From Bettongia penicillata ogilbyi (lineage: Eukaryota; Chordata; Mammalia; Diprotodontia; Potoroidae), in assembly GCA_023548195.1 (NCBI GenBank), contig JAJHZJ010000061.1:8597378-8661377 (forward strand): 64,000 nt of DNA, written 5' to 3'. Positions 1 to 11,636 of this stretch are shown here, one piece after another. The position numbers and the translations under genes are program-made. Below the pieces are notes generated by a model. The model worked only from the letters and a program-made list of their open reading frames with translations. It ran no database searches and was not told the DNA's origin. Position 1 is the first letter of the stretch, and every line of letters begins with the position of its first letter.

Positions 1-44
1 AAACTAACATGTTCAAATTCAGATTACAATAAGTGACATTTACA

Positions 45-228
45 TAGCACTTTAAGCTTTGTGATATCTTTTACATCTCGCATGAGGCTTAAGGTAATAT
101 TATCCCCATTTTACAAATAAGAAACTGAGGTTCATAGAGGTTGAGTGACTTGTCTTTTTGAAGCAGGATTTGAAAACCGAAGTCATTCTGAGCGCTGAGT
201 TCAGCATTCTGCCTATCCATGATGCCAT
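45..228 (-). repeat. MIR-type SINE fragment, reverse
   Basis: Reads as the reverse of a MIR core: a 'ccccattttacaaataagaaactgagg' type stretch is followed by a short segment like 'gtgacttgtc' and a decayed tRNA-like head. It is non-coding and old. Confidence 0.7.
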
Positions 229-418
229 AATTCTTCCACATAACAGTCAGTTTTTCTGACTGTTTTCTACATATCAGTTTTTCTTCAAAATAAACTTTTA
301 AAATATTCCATGAAACAATAACAGTTGATATTTGTTACAGTGTAAAGTTAAATCCTGGTACTCAGCTTGATTTTCTAAGCTATGCATTAGAAATTGTTCT
401 GTCCTAAACTATGAAAGA

Positions 419-645
419 GACAGCTAGGTAGCTCAGTGGATAGACTTAGGAAGACCTCAGTTAAAATCTGGCTTCAGACACTTACTAGCTGTGTGACCAT
501 GGGCAAGTCACAACCTCTGTTTGCCCTAATCCACTGGAGAAGGAAATGGCAAACCACTCCAGTGTCTTTGCCAAGAAAACCCCATGGCCGGTATTGACAT
601 GATGTGGTCCACAGGGTCACAAAGAATGTGACTGAACAAAACTAT
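419..645 (+). repeat. Marsupial tRNA-derived SINE with MIR core
   Basis: Starts with the tRNA-like head 'cagctaggtagctcagtgga', continues through the core (cacttactagctgtgtgacc) and ends in the diagnostic tail 'ggagaaggaaatggcaaac ... gccaagaaaacccc'. This tail is the best single indication that the host is a marsupial. The middle shows small insertions, so the copy is not very young. Confidence 0.85.
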
Positions 646-1320
646 AAAAAATTCTTCCAGGAAACCCAAATTTCTGATAGTGTATTTATGATAGCTCTCT
701 GACTTGTATAATCTAGCTACTTTTCTGATTCCAAAAAGCCAGTTGATTGGTAGATAGTCCAGTGGAATAGATTTAGGAACCTGGGTATATTGCAATTTTT
801 ATCTCTTACTGAGTTAACTTTTTCTTTAGCATTAGATTAGAGTTTGACTGACTCTCTGTGGCCCACTTGGGCAGGCAAAACAGAGGGCTCCCCTGGGCCT
901 TTACTAGCTGAAATCACACAACTTCCTTAGGCCATTTCCTGACCTCTCTCCCAGTTCACTCCCTTCCCTCTCCATTCACAACCTCCACAGCTTAGGCCCC
1001 TGCAGCGACTTCTCAGGATGTAAGGAGCTGCAAATAGCCCAGACAGCTGCATCTGGAGGCAACTTCCCTGGAAAAGAGCCAGCATCAGCCCTGTTGCTGC
1101 TGCCTCTGGCCACAGAGTCTTTAAAACTCTCTTAAAAATGGCCTGGTAGAGAGTTTCTTTACCTGAAGTCAGTAATGATTCGTGCCAGGACAGGAGGATA
1201 AAATATTGATTTTATTTTCTTACTTGTGTACTCTTGGTAAGGAATGAAAACATTTGTGTCTGCCTGTAAATGTTCCATATTTATCATCGAGCCTGCCTTT
1301 GTAAGTGTTCGTTATTATTC
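646..1320. other. Unassigned sequence
   Basis: No gene seen. Positions about 840-1180 are less AT-rich and pyrimidine-rich, with several CTG/CAG-like words, but there is no open frame of note and no recognisable repeat. Confidence 0.5.
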
Positions 1321-1387
1321 CATCTTTAGAAAGGGCATAATTGAGGTACAGAGAGGTAACTTTATCTGCCCAAAGAGACAACTGAGG

Positions 1388-1570
1388 TATGATAATGGTA
1401 TAATGGTTTGAGGTTAGAGAAACTGTATCAGGATCTTGGCTCTATTTACTTTATGTAACTTTAAGGAAAATCTCTTCACCCCCTCTGTGCCTCCATTTCT
1501 CCATCTGTAAAATGAGGAACACTGAGATAAGCTGTAAGATCCTTTACACCTTTAGATCCTAAGATCCAAA
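1388..1570 (+). repeat. MIR SINE
   Basis: A decayed MIR core with 'ccatctgtaaaatgagga' and the 'gatcctttacacctttagatcc' type tail. Just upstream (1320-1385) is a short reverse MIR remnant. Confidence 0.65.
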
Positions 1571-2213
1571 TAAAATCCAGATTTCCAAGCTCTTAGAAAT
1601 AGTCTTTTCTTATACTATTCCCAAGCCTTTCCCACTGTTTCCTTAAGAACTTCCTTCCTGAGTTCAGTGCTCATTGTAAAAATCCCATTTTCCCCTTTGG
1701 CCACAGTCGCAAACACAAAATATTAGTACTATATATAGAGCAGCATAGGTAATGCTGATTTTAAAACAAAACAAGAAATAATCCCTAAAGTGAAATTAGA
1801 ACTCATGTGCCTTTTTCAGTAGTTTCCCTGCCATCCATGTTTGGAAAGTTGGATGGGTACAGAATCCTGGGTATGACAAGTATACGATACCTCAAAAGGG
1901 CCAGGCAGCCCATAGATGGGGCAATACAAGGAGCCAGAGAGAGGAGAAAAGAGAGGACCCAGGACAAAACTGTGGGGGAAGGGACTGGACTATGAAAGAA
2001 CAAAGGAGGCTGAGGAGGACTGATTAGGACAGCTAAGGAGAAAACTATGACTAAGCAGAATCAAGAAAACACAGGAAGGATACAGGATAGAGCATCTAAA
2101 AAGAGGGAGGTCAAACAGTGTCCAGCACTAGAGAGACCTCAAAAAGAATGAGAACTGGGAAAAGAATACAGACACAAATATGTATGGGTGCGCACATGCT
2201 TTTCCTCTGTATG
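1571..2213. other. Unassigned sequence
   Basis: AT-rich to purine-rich sequence. Two short opposing open frames near 1803-2003 resemble nothing known. No repeat recognised. Confidence 0.45.
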
Positions 2214-2350
2214 TGTGTACATATATATATATATATATGTACACACATACACATATATAAAATACATAATGTGCATGTATGAAAATAGTGGTCATATAAA
2301 ATAGGAAAGATATGCAAACATGAATGTGCATATACATACACATACAAATA
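2214..2350. repeat. TA/CA-rich microsatellite patch
   Basis: A short (ta)n run at about 2220-2238 flanked by tgtgtgtaca/acacatac words and further degenerate CATA repeats. Simple-sequence DNA. Confidence 0.8.
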
Positions 2351-2489
2351 AATGTGATTACCCTGGTCCTCACTGCCTGAAAGCCAGGTAAATTACGTTA
2401 CCCGCTTCCTACCTCTTCAGGGTTCCCCCATACCCTTAAGGGGATTTGGCAGTATCTAGGGCATCTCTCTGCCATTGACTCCAGCTCTC

Positions 2490-3070
2490 ACCATGGTGTT
2501 CCTCCAACTGTAGGATGTCCTCTGTACTTCAGTTCCATTTAATAACTTGTCAGATTAGCTTTTAAAAAGGAATATTTACTTGAGAAGCATAATTACAAAT
2601 GTACATACTTCCCTATACATGGAGCATAATCTCCCCCATGTGACCTCACTACTGGGGCAGGGAAAGGGATTACATTAGCTCAGTTCCTATACTTCACAGC
2701 CCCAAATTCCAAGTCCAAGGCACCCCAGTTTCTCAGGGCTTTCCAACCAGGTTGGTTGGCTACAATGTTCAGTCAGGAATCCTGGCTTCGGTGAGGATTA
2801 CTTCCTGTACCTAGAGACCAGAAGGACAAATGAAACAGGACAGAAAGCCCAGGCTTACGTCTGCAAACCACAAGGCCCAAAAAGGGAGGAGGGGAAAGGC
2901 AGCTCTTCCTTCCTCACCTTCACCCTCTCTGGATGCCAGCAAGAAAGAACTCACAGGAAAGAGAGGAAGAAGCAAAAATAAAAACCATGGTCCCAGTCTG
3001 GTGGTAAACGCACAGCCTGTTCTGGCTATATATTCAATCAAAGAAGGCTATTCCCACCCACCGGGTAGGG
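2490..3070. repeat. LTR-like dispersed repeat, copy 1
   Basis: This stretch shares ordered landmarks with 47395-47965: 'cagttcc[a/g]tttaa', then 'ttagctt..taaa', then 'atatttactt', and about 500 bp later 'caatcaaa[g/a]a[a]ggct'. Spacing is alike (about 505 and 520 bp), so both are probably old copies of one roughly 600-bp family. A solo LTR is possible, but I see no PBS, coding region or clear termini. Confidence 0.35.
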
Positions 3071-3714
3071 GAGGGCAGGGTATCTTCTCCTTGCGCCCTC
3101 ATGTTAGGTGATGTAGACATCTTCCAACACCCTGTAACTTATGTATGTATATGCATGTGTGAATAGCTGGCTACCTAGCTATAACTCTACTATTCTGCAA
3201 TCCATGGGGAAAAATTAGTTGTCATAAGGGTACCTGTTGACTTTTATACCTTCCCTAAAATGGTGTGGGGGTTGGGAGGGAGCCTCCATTTCCTAGGTAT
3301 AAATAGTCTGCTTTACAGCCCTCAGATAAGTGGGATGAAGCGAAGGCCAACCAGTTTATCCTTCCATCTCACAACTATATTAAGCAGTTGCTATAAAATA
3401 AAAAATATATGCTTTCTTGAAATGAAGCTAATTTTTCCTTTCTGGTAGCTGGTTCAGTGGGAAAGTAAAAGCTGATGTGAGACTGTCCCTCCTTATCCCC
3501 TTATCCCATATACTACCTAGCCTAGAATGGCTCAGTATGAGCTTTACATGGTAGCTTCACAAAACCATCCAAAGCTCTTTTTCAGAATTTCAATGTATCT
3601 GTGGTCTCACTAGTCTGAGAACTTCCTCCCATGGTGCAAATGAGAACCCACCCTCACCTCATGTGTCTACATTGTCCCATAAATCCTCTTCAGGGAACTC
3701 CTTGAGCATGTTAG
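3071..3714. other. Unassigned sequence
   Basis: No recognised repeat or gene. The small open frame at 3260-3448 has no resemblance to known proteins. Confidence 0.45.
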
Positions 3715-4115
3715 TGGCCCCTCTCTAGTCAGTCAGTCAACATATCCGAAGCCCTTACTCTCTGCTAGGCACTGTGTTAAGGGCCAAGATATGAATGCTA
3801 AATAGAAAGACAATCCTTGCTTTAAAGGAACTCACAGTTTAATGAGGGAAGGCAACACACAAAAGGAAGCTGAAAGGGGGAGGAAGAAGGTACCTTCCTG
3901 GGTATGGTGAAGCAGTAAAGTGAAAAGAGGTGGAAAATGAGGAAATGGCACTGCTGGCCCCTGTCTTTAAACAGAGACTTTGGAGCGCATGGCTTTGCCC
4001 TTTAATCAGAGGAACAAGAGGGTAGTGATGAAGTATGAGTATCAAGACTGACTTGACCTTGCAGGATGATGAGATTTCCCAATGATTAGATACCTGGAAG
4101 TATAATGGAAAAGTC
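3715..4115 (+). repeat. Ancient repeat with 'ggcactgtg' motif, copy 1
   Basis: Starts with 'tcagtcaaca ... tgctaggcactgtgttaagg' and continues with 'aggaactcacagtttaatg', 'acaaaaggaagctgaaag' and 'ttaatcagagg'. The same words occur in order at 9062-9480, so the two are copies of one old family. It resembles the mammalian L2-associated 'gtgccaggcactgtgctaag' sequence; the exact name is uncertain. Confidence 0.5.
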
Positions 4116-4385
4116 AAAAGAAGTCCAAAAGTTGTGTAGCCTTGTGGAAAATGATTCTTTAGATCTCTTAGCAGAGAACCAATAGAGCATCTGGGCTGTT
4201 CATCTGTTATCTATTACTCTCTATACACATGTGGCCCCACCTCTTTTTCCAGTCTCCTTTTCATCTCTATTACATTTATGCTATGGTTTCATTCACTGAA
4301 TGCAATCAGGCTCAGCTCTCTATTGCCCTTTGGGGAAGGGACAATTTTTATTCCCTGGAGATTATGGTATTCTATGATTCCATAT

Positions 4386-4402
4386 GTGTGTGTGTGTGTG
4401 TC
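4386..4402. repeat. (TG)n microsatellite
   Basis: A short alternating TG run directly next to the 3' end of a reverse-oriented SINE. Confidence 0.85.
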
Positions 4403-4408
4403 TATGTG

Positions 4409-4725
4409 TTAGTCCTTCGTTGCCAAAAAAGACCATGTCATCGGAGAAATAATGACATGACTTGCACTTGACTTTTGTTTTTTGAGTAAGGGAGGGCTGT
4501 GCAGGTCACCAGCCTCACTTCTCCTCCAGAGTCATCTGAATCCAGTGACCAGATATTTATTTATCAGGATGACTGGAGATGAGCCAGGATGAGGCAACTG
4601 GGGTTAAGTGACTTGCCCAAGGTCACACAGCTAGTGAGTGTCAAGTGTGTGCGATGAGATTTGAACTCAGGTCCTCCTGATTCCTGTACCAGTGCTCTAA
4701 CCACCGTACCACCTAGCTGCCCCTC
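4409..4725 (-). repeat. Marsupial SINE, long-tail subtype, reverse
   Basis: On the minus strand it runs from the tRNA-like head (gggcagctaggtggtac, at about 4725) through 'gtgtgaccttgggcaagtca' to the tail 'aagtcatgtcattatttct ... catggtc'. The same tail appears alone at 18950-19178 and 31738-31815. Near full length. Confidence 0.85.
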
Positions 4726-5645
4726 TAAAGAAAAGTAACAAGAGTAGCTAGGTCAAACTAATTACACACAGAAGAGGTTCATGCTGAAGGAGATGCAATT
4801 GTGAGGGACCTTCAAGATACATAAAAAGGAAGAAGATGCCAAACAATGAAAAAAAAATTGGCCAGTTATTATTACCAAAACAGGCAATCAATAACTACTG
4901 GCCCACATGTCTACCTTTTCATGTCTATAAAAAAAATTTTTTTAAACTAATTTCAAACAAGTGTTAACAAATATATCTATTTCCTCCCAGATTTTTCTTG
5001 AAATTTTCTGTAGCCAAAGAGTGATTTCAACCAATCAGTCACTTCCTAGAGGAGATCTAAATTCAGAATGTCAACTCTATTACCTTCTAGATACATAAAG
5101 GCAGCCCTCCCTGTCTCCAGGGGCTATCTTAAATTGTTTCTGTGAACTGCTTGATAGGTCTTGGCTTGAAGAAACACAGAATCAAATAAACCAGTACCTC
5201 TTAGAAATAAGGTAACAGAGACCAAAAATGTAAGCCCCACTAAGTTTTAAGAGTCACTCCTGTTATGTGGATGATTTTCTAGATTATCTTAGATCTTAAA
5301 GTTCTCTTTCTTCTTCTCCAAGCTGGCCTTCCACCTGCATGCAAAAGTCAGTACACTGGATTGTTCAGATACTATGAAGTTGAGTCATAGAGATAAGATG
5401 AATGTCAGAGGTTTAAAGTGAGACTGTAAGTCCTTCGGTCAAGTCCTTCCTAGGGCCCAGGCAGGTGACTTGTCCATGTTTACACTGCTAGAAAGAAGCA
5501 GCTTTCCTGTGTGCAAAAGGGAATATAAACCAATTATTAGTACATTAATTTAGCAATTAAAATTAGATGATTAATGCTGTCAGATCATAATACCCAAGGA
5601 AGCAAAGTTTAACATTCTCCTCCCCTTAGGTCTTTGGGATATAGA
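4726..5645. other. Unassigned AT-rich sequence
   Basis: No gene or repeat I can name. Contains short A and T runs (about 4848-4857, 4930-4945). Confidence 0.45.
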
Positions 5646-5731
5646 GATAGGCTTGAACTTCCAGAATCCACACAAGCATCATTTATGGGATAGGCTTGAA
5701 CTTTCAGAATCCACACAAGCATCATTTATGC
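5646..5731. repeat. 43-bp tandem duplication
   Basis: The unit beginning 'gataggcttgaactt' at 5646 recurs at 5689 with period 43 bp. The two copies differ at one clear position (c at 5661, t at 5704). It ends eight bases before the left end of a Charlie element. Confidence 0.9.
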
Positions 5732-5738
5732 TCCAGTG

Positions 5739-5963
5739 CAGTGGTTCTCAAACATTTCGATCTTAGGACTCCTTTACACTCTTGAAAAAATTTCTTGAGG
5801 CCCCAAAAGAGTTTTTGTTTAGGTGGGTTGTGTCTATTTATGTTTACTATATTGGACATTAAAACAGATAGATTTTCAAAATATTTCTTCATTTAAAATA
5901 ACAATTAACATTATATGTTAACATAAATACATTTTTATAAAAGATAACTATATTTTCAAAACA
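5739..5963 (+). mobile_element. hAT-Charlie-like left end fragment
   Basis: Begins with the terminal motif 'cagtggttctcaaac' and continues with 'aggactcctttacactctt', 'aaaagagtttttgttt' and 'atgttaacataaat', the order seen in Charlie1-type non-autonomous hAT elements. The right end is missing. Compare the two-ended copy at 41217-41726. Confidence 0.75.
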
Positions 5964-6939
5964 GGAGTGTCAATCACTTCCCTCAAGGCTCCACTCCCAG
6001 AGATTTCCCTAATCAAAGCACTCCTCCCAGACTACACTATAGTCTTCCCCATAGCAGTGAACACTCTTTGTGGGCAGGGACAATTTAGCATATAAATTTA
6101 TGAAGCAAGCCTTCCTAAAGGAATTTAAGTTATTTGACTTGAAATAGTCAATTCAATGGGGGAAAAAAATGGATCCCACCTAGGTGGTGTAGAATTTGTT
6201 GGGCAAGATCCAATTGTAGCCTGAAACTTTTAGACCCAAGCTATTAGAGAGCACAGACCCCTTTTCCAGTGTTCTACACCTTAGCTGGCAGATATCTAGC
6301 TGACAATGACAATAGCATAGGCAGGAAGGTATCCTGTTGATTTAGCTATGGGATCCTTTCAGAGCATGTAGATTTATGTCAACACTGACATTCAATATTA
6401 TCCACCTTTTTCTTAGGGAGAGTTGGTTAATTTGGTGGGTCAGGTCACACTGATCTATCTGGTAAGTCAGAGATGACACAGGGTAGTTTACGGGGAGTAT
6501 TTTCAAATCTTGGATTTTCTTCAAATTTGACATTCTCTTTGGGTCATTTTTTTAAACTGCTCTAGTAAATCACTTTCTCCTACCCCTCAAATACTGAACC
6601 TGAACATATCTAGCATGGTACAGTGAGTGCAGTGAGTAAACACTTATTGAAATATTATAGGGTTATGGGTCTCCCCATTAATTCCACCATATATGCCAAA
6701 GTATCATCATGGGGTAAGGGACGAGGTTAGGCTGTCTTTATGAGGACTGTGCTCAAATCTTGCCTCTGAAACAAGCTCTGCCACTTTAGGCAATAAAACT
6801 CCAAAGGTTTAATTATCATCTCCCTGCTAATGGCCTCTGTTCTCTCTCCTGAGCAAGCTCTAACCACCTATTCCACATTTTTAACCGGATGTATTGTAGG
6901 CATCTCAAACTCAACATGCCCAGATCGAACTCATTATCT
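5964..6939. other. Unassigned sequence
   Basis: No recognisable gene or repeat. Short open frames here (6342-6533 minus, 6830-7102 plus) match nothing I know, and the latter runs into a SINE. Confidence 0.45.
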
Positions 6940-7190
6940 GTTGTCGTTTAACCATTTTTCAGTCAAGCCTGACTCTTCATCCCCCATTTGGGGTTTTCTT
7001 GGCAAAGATACTGGAGAGATTTGCCATTTTGTTCTCCAGCTCATTTTACAGATGAGAAAATTGAGGCAAACAGGATTAAGTGATTTGCCCAAGGTCACAT
7101 AGCTAATAAGTGTCCAAGGGTATGTTTGAACTCAGGAAAATAAGTCTTCCTGACTCTAAGCCCAGTGCTCTATCCACTGTACCATCTTTA
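6940..7190 (-). repeat. Marsupial SINE, reverse
   Basis: Reverse copy: the tail (ggggttttcttggcaaagat) comes first, then 'acagatgagaaaattgagg', 'tgcccaaggtcacatagct' and the head near 'gtgctctatccactgtacc'. Confidence 0.85.
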
Positions 7191-7239
7191 TTTCCACAAA
7201 ATCCACTCCTTTTCTAAACTTCTCTGTTTTTTTAAGGTG

Positions 7240-8065
7240 CCACCATCCTTCCAGGATTTATAACCTCGATGCTATCCCATTCTCACTCTGACTTCACACA
7301 TATAACCAGTGGCCAAATCTCATCTTTCCTATCTGCACACTTCTAGCATCCCTGTCCTTTCTGCTCACATAACCACTTAAGCGAGCTTTTCAGCTCCTCA
7401 CCTGTACTACTAGCTCAGAGTTCTGATTACTGCCTCTGTTTCAAGTCTCTCCCCACTCCAGGGCATCCTCCACACAGCTAACTATGGCATTCCCCTACTC
7501 AGTAAATTCCAGTGGTTCCCTGTCGTCTTGAGGTCACACATACACTCCTCCATTTAAAAGTCCCTCATGGTCTGGCTCCAACCTCCCTCCGCAGCCTTAT
7601 TCCACAAAAAGACCCTTCATACATGCTACAATCCAACCTGGCAGCATAATATCGGCCTTCTAGCTGTTCCTCAGGTATGACACTGCATCTCCCCCCGAGA
7701 GGCCTCTTCACTGGCTGGCTCCCATGTCCGGACTGTACTCCTTCCTCTCTTAGACTCCCTAGCTTCTTTCAGAGTTCACCTCAAATGTCATCTTCCACAT
7801 GAAGCCTTTCACATTCTCCCAGCTTCTGGCATCTCTTTCCCCAAATTATATTGTATCATTTTGTTATCTTGAATGTACCTGTCTACATAGGTGTCATCTC
7901 CTACCCCTTGTTCTGAATAACAGAGCCTGACAAAGGTGGGGAACCTTTGGCCTTGAGACCTCAGTCAAAGGGCCACACTTGAGGACCTACAGGGTCACAG
8001 GTTCCCTACCTCTGGCCTTAGATATCAAAGGAACTTAATAAATACTCGTTGATTAAATGATTGAT
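7240..8065 (+). repeat. L2 LINE 3' end
   Basis: Order of landmarks matches the L2 3' region: 'ccagtggttccctgtc', 'agtccctcatggtctggctc', 'tcacctcaaatgtcatctt', 'aagcctttcacattctccc' and the terminal 'aacttaataaatactcgttgattaaatga'. No reverse-transcriptase coding sequence is left. A small hAT MITE (7931-8015) sits between the last two landmarks. Confidence 0.8.
7931..8015. mobile_element. Small hAT-type MITE nested in L2
   Basis: Has inverted ends: 'caaaggtggggaacct' at the left and 'aggttccctacctctg' at the right, with sequence in between typical of a short hAT MITE (gtcaaagggccacact). It interrupts the L2 3' end just before its terminal motif. Flanks 'gagcctga' and 'gccttaga' could be a decayed 8-bp target duplication. 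Confidence 0.65.
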
Positions 8066-8071
8066 TTAAAC

Positions 8072-8190
8072 TCTCTGAGCTTCAGTCCCCATCTGTGAAT
8101 AATACCTGCAGTACTCAATGCACAGGATTACTGTTAGACTCAAATGAGATAATATGAGTAAAGCACTTAAAATGTCAGTCATTATTAGCT
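8072..8190 (+). repeat. MIR 3' half
   Basis: Contains 'ctcaaatgagataatatgag' and 'aaagcactta' followed by a 'cattattagct' end, the 3' part of a MIR. Confidence 0.65.
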
Positions 8191-8325
8191 AGATCCCATG
8201 TGCACATGAAGCCTTTCAGCAATTCCTTCTGTCACTTTAAAATATAAACATAACCATATAACACAATAAATATTATAAACAAATGCAATAAATATTATTA
8301 TAAGTATATACTATATTAATCGTAT

Positions 8326-8475
8326 AGTTTAGTGACTGGAGTCAGTAAGACCTAGCTGTAAGACCCTGGGCAAGTCACTCTGCTTAATCCACTGAAGAAG
8401 GAAATGGCAACAACTCTAGTCTCTGCCTAGTCAACCCCATACAGAGTCACAAAGATTTGGACACAACCAAAAAAA
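8326..8475 (+). repeat. Marsupial SINE, head deleted
   Basis: Core 'agaccctgggcaagtcactc' followed directly by the marsupial tail 'gaaggaaatggcaacaact' and 'cacaaagatttggacacaac'. Confidence 0.75.
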
Positions 8476-8769
8476 TGTGGAATATAATTATATAACATGT
8501 GATTATATATTATATAATAAACTATAAATCAAGGTAGTTATCAATTCCACAGTGAGCTTTTAATTTGTGTGTCTTTTGATACCCCACCAAAATAAAAGAT
8601 ACTTTTATGATTATATTTGTGAGTGGGTAACATAATTTTTTGGAAATGGAGGGCACAATAAAGATCTTTTTGCATTTGATTTCTTACATTTTTATCAAGG
8701 GGATTCTAGGCTACAGAAAGAAAGAATGAATGGAAGATTATCTCACACCAAACCATGTGGGTCTGAGAG

Positions 8770-8995
8770 GCCGCGAAGCATGGCATGAAAGAGGAGGAAT
8801 CAGGATGAACTGGGTTTGAATCCTGCTTCTGACACTTGCTAGCTACGTGACTGTAGGCAAATCATTTACTCTCTAAAATTCTTCAGCTGTAAAATAGAGA
8901 AAATGCCTGATTCAGGCAGTAGAGAACCTGTATTACCTACCTAACAGGGTGATTATGCAATTCCACTGTGTAAAGGGCTTTATAAACCTGAAAAT
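8770..8995 (+). repeat. MIR SINE
   Basis: Has 'gggtttgaatcctgcttctg', 'cttgctagctacgtgac', 'tcagctgtaaaatagag' and 'taaagggctttataaacctg' in MIR order. Confidence 0.75.
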
Positions 8996-9061
8996 ACTCT
9001 CTGCTCCCATTGCTCCCTCCTAAATGCAGTTCCTCTTTCCTCAGTTCCCTGCTACCCTTAA

Positions 9062-9480
9062 TTTAGTGAACATTTATTAAGGGCCTAGCATGAGCCAATG
9101 TGCTAAGCATTGGGGATACAAATAAGAAAAAGAAAAACAGTCCCTGTTCTCAAGGAGCTTATAATCTAATGGGAAGTCAACAGGCGAAAGGAAGCTGGAA
9201 AGTGGAGAGGAGGAGGAATCCCCAGGGATACCCAGGATGGAGGCATCTTGTTCCAAGGAGTTTAAACCAACCAGAGCTGCAGATGGAAGGAGAGTGAACT
9301 GTAAAATATAGCTTCCTGCCCTCTATAAAGGAAAGCTTTATAGGAGTTTAGTGTTTTGCTCTCCAGCCCTCCAATCAGAGGGGAGACCTCAAGTCCTAGA
9401 AGTAATCTTGTGTATGATTGGTCATAACACTGTGGTTCATAAGCCCCTACTAATGTATTTTCCAGCAACAATCAGTCAAT
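9062..9480 (+). repeat. Ancient repeat with 'ggcactgtg' motif, copy 2
   Basis: Begins 'ttagtgaacatttattaagg ... gtgctaagcattggggatac', then 'gagcttataatctaatggg', 'gcgaaaggaagctggaaag', 'ttccaaggag' and 'ccaatcagagg'. Same order as 3715-4115 but better preserved. Confidence 0.6.
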
Positions 9481-9549
9481 AATCAGATTTAATTAGCTCT
9501 TAGAAAAGATATTTATTCAAATTTCACAGCACAAATTTCACAGTACCTT

Positions 9550-10330
9550 AAACTGAAGTGCCACCATCACACCTATCAGACTGGCTAATGTGACGAAAAA
9601 GGAAAATGCTGGATGTTGGAGGGAATGTGGGAAAATTAAGACACTAATACATCATTGGTGGAGTTGTGAACCAATGCAACCATTCTGGAGAACAATTTGG
9701 AACTATGCCCAAAGAGCTATAAAACTGTACATGCCCTTTGACCCAGCAATACCACTACCAGGTCTATATCCCAAAGACATACATAAAAAGGGGAAAGGAC
9801 CTATTTGTATAAAGATAATTGTGATATTCTTTTTGTGGTACTAAAAATGAAAAATCAAATGAATACCCATCAATTGTGTGATATGTGATTGTAATGGAAT
9901 TTAATGGAATGTTATTAAAAAATTACGTGGGATGATTTCAGAAAAATCTGGAAAGACTTACATCAACTGATGCTAAATGAGGTAAACAGAACCGGGAGAA
10001 TGTTATACACAGCAACAGCACTATTGTTTGATGAATACTGTTATCTATTCTCAGCAATACAATGATCTAAGACAATTCCAAAGGATTGATATTGAAGCAT
10101 ACTATGCCTCCAGAGAAAGAACTGATATTGTTTGAATACAGACTGAAGCACGCTATTTTTCACTGTCTTTTATTCTTTTTTCTTTGATTATGTCTTCTTG
10201 TATAAAATTACTAATATGGAAACATTTTACATAATTGTACATATATAACTTATATCTAAGTGATTACTGTCTTGGGGAGGGAAGGATAGAATGTGGAACT
10301 CAAAACTTAAACAAAAGTGTTTTAAAAATT
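9550..10330 (+). mobile_element. 5'-truncated L1, ORF2 C-terminus and 3' UTR
   Basis: L1 is a non-LTR retrotransposon that copies itself through RNA. Only the end of ORF2 survives: 'GCWRECGKI', 'HHWWSC', 'MPFDPAIPLPGLYP' can be read at about 9605-9775, matching the C-terminal region of mammalian L1 ORF2. The reading frame breaks near 9840. The 3' UTR follows, with landmarks 'agaaaaatctggaaagactt' and 'tgaggtaaacagaaccggga'. Neither endonuclease nor reverse-transcriptase domain is present, so the copy is dead. Confidence 0.85.
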
Positions 10331-11636
10331 GAAACACACACACAATATGATTGATTTTAAAAAGAAAAAGAGTTACAAAACACTCCCTCCAAAAACCTGT
10401 GGGATGTTTCCCCAACAGAATAAAGGAAGAGGGCAGGGGTAGAGAAAGTAGGAATAAATTTAAAATAAAATGAAAATAAGGCATACATGTAAAGAATGTG
10501 GCCAGGGCAACTCACAAATCTAGAAGTGCAGGTTCTCCATGTCCTTTCTAGCCAGAGTTCTCACCAAGTTGACAGTGGAACAGGGTGTTGATGTCAGTGA
10601 TGGATGAACTTCTTAGTATTCAGTTGTGCTTGCTCCTTAAAAGGCAGGGCATTTCAGCCAGATTAGGTGGGGCTCACCTGTACTCTCCAGGATTTCTCTG
10701 CATATGTCTAACCTCCTCCAGCTTTAAACTTGATGAGGTGTTACTGTGCTCTCTCAAAAAGGAGACCTTTCATTTGGGATTGCCAGAACCTTCTAGAGAT
10801 TTGCTTCCTCAGAATCTGAGGTTTGTTACTTCCAAGACAGAAGGAGAGAGAGATATAGCTTGTTTTTCTTGGTTTCTTGGTTTCGAGCTGGTTTCTTTCA
10901 GGGAAGAACCACACCCTAACTTACGGTGATCATAAAGTTACATTTCCCAGATTCCTATTGGATTTACGCAAATAAGAAAGTTTGGGGTAAAGGGAAGAAA
11001 AATTATTGAGGTAGATCGAGCCCTGTGAGGCAAACTCATTGTCTTCATTGCCTTTTCATATACAATTGAACTACTGGAGCCTCTGCTCCCACACAAGGGT
11101 GGAATGCTTCATTTATACCTGAAAAGGTAAACACTGTTGCATTTCATTGATTCTATACTCCCTTACTACGTTCAACTTTCCTGAAGTCTTTAAAGAGGCA
11201 CACCCTTACATCCAGGGGCTTATGAACTACATTATTAGAAGTAATCATGCTTAGGGTTACCCCTAGAACAGGAGTTGTTTCTCTGGGAACCCAATCTGCC
11301 AGTGTGATAGTTGGGTGAATGAACCCAGAAAGAGTGACACATAAATATCAGGTTAAAATTATTATTCCAACAGCATGATTGCATATCTTTAAAGGTAGTC
11401 CTTTGTCTCCAGACAGATCTCATCAAAGAACTAAGAGATGGGATAGAATATGAGAGCACAATGATAAACTCTGTGTCCAGAGTGATAAGTTCCCATTGTG
11501 AAGTTCAGGCATGTCAATCAAGCATAGCTGTCTTTTAGGTGACTGGAAACATGGATAGAAGGGTGAGAGGTTAGAGCTAGATTGTGTAAACTTGGGAGTT
11601 ATGAAGATGAATTTAACTGCTGAAACCATCATAATA
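10331..11636. other. Unassigned sequence
   Basis: No repeat or gene recognised. A 114-codon open frame at 10585-10929 on the plus strand has no domain or family resemblance I can see and no splice or promoter context. Confidence 0.45.

Noticed and set aside
9590..9844. 84-codon frame as a gene
   Set aside because: It is the L1 ORF2 C-terminus in a truncated copy.
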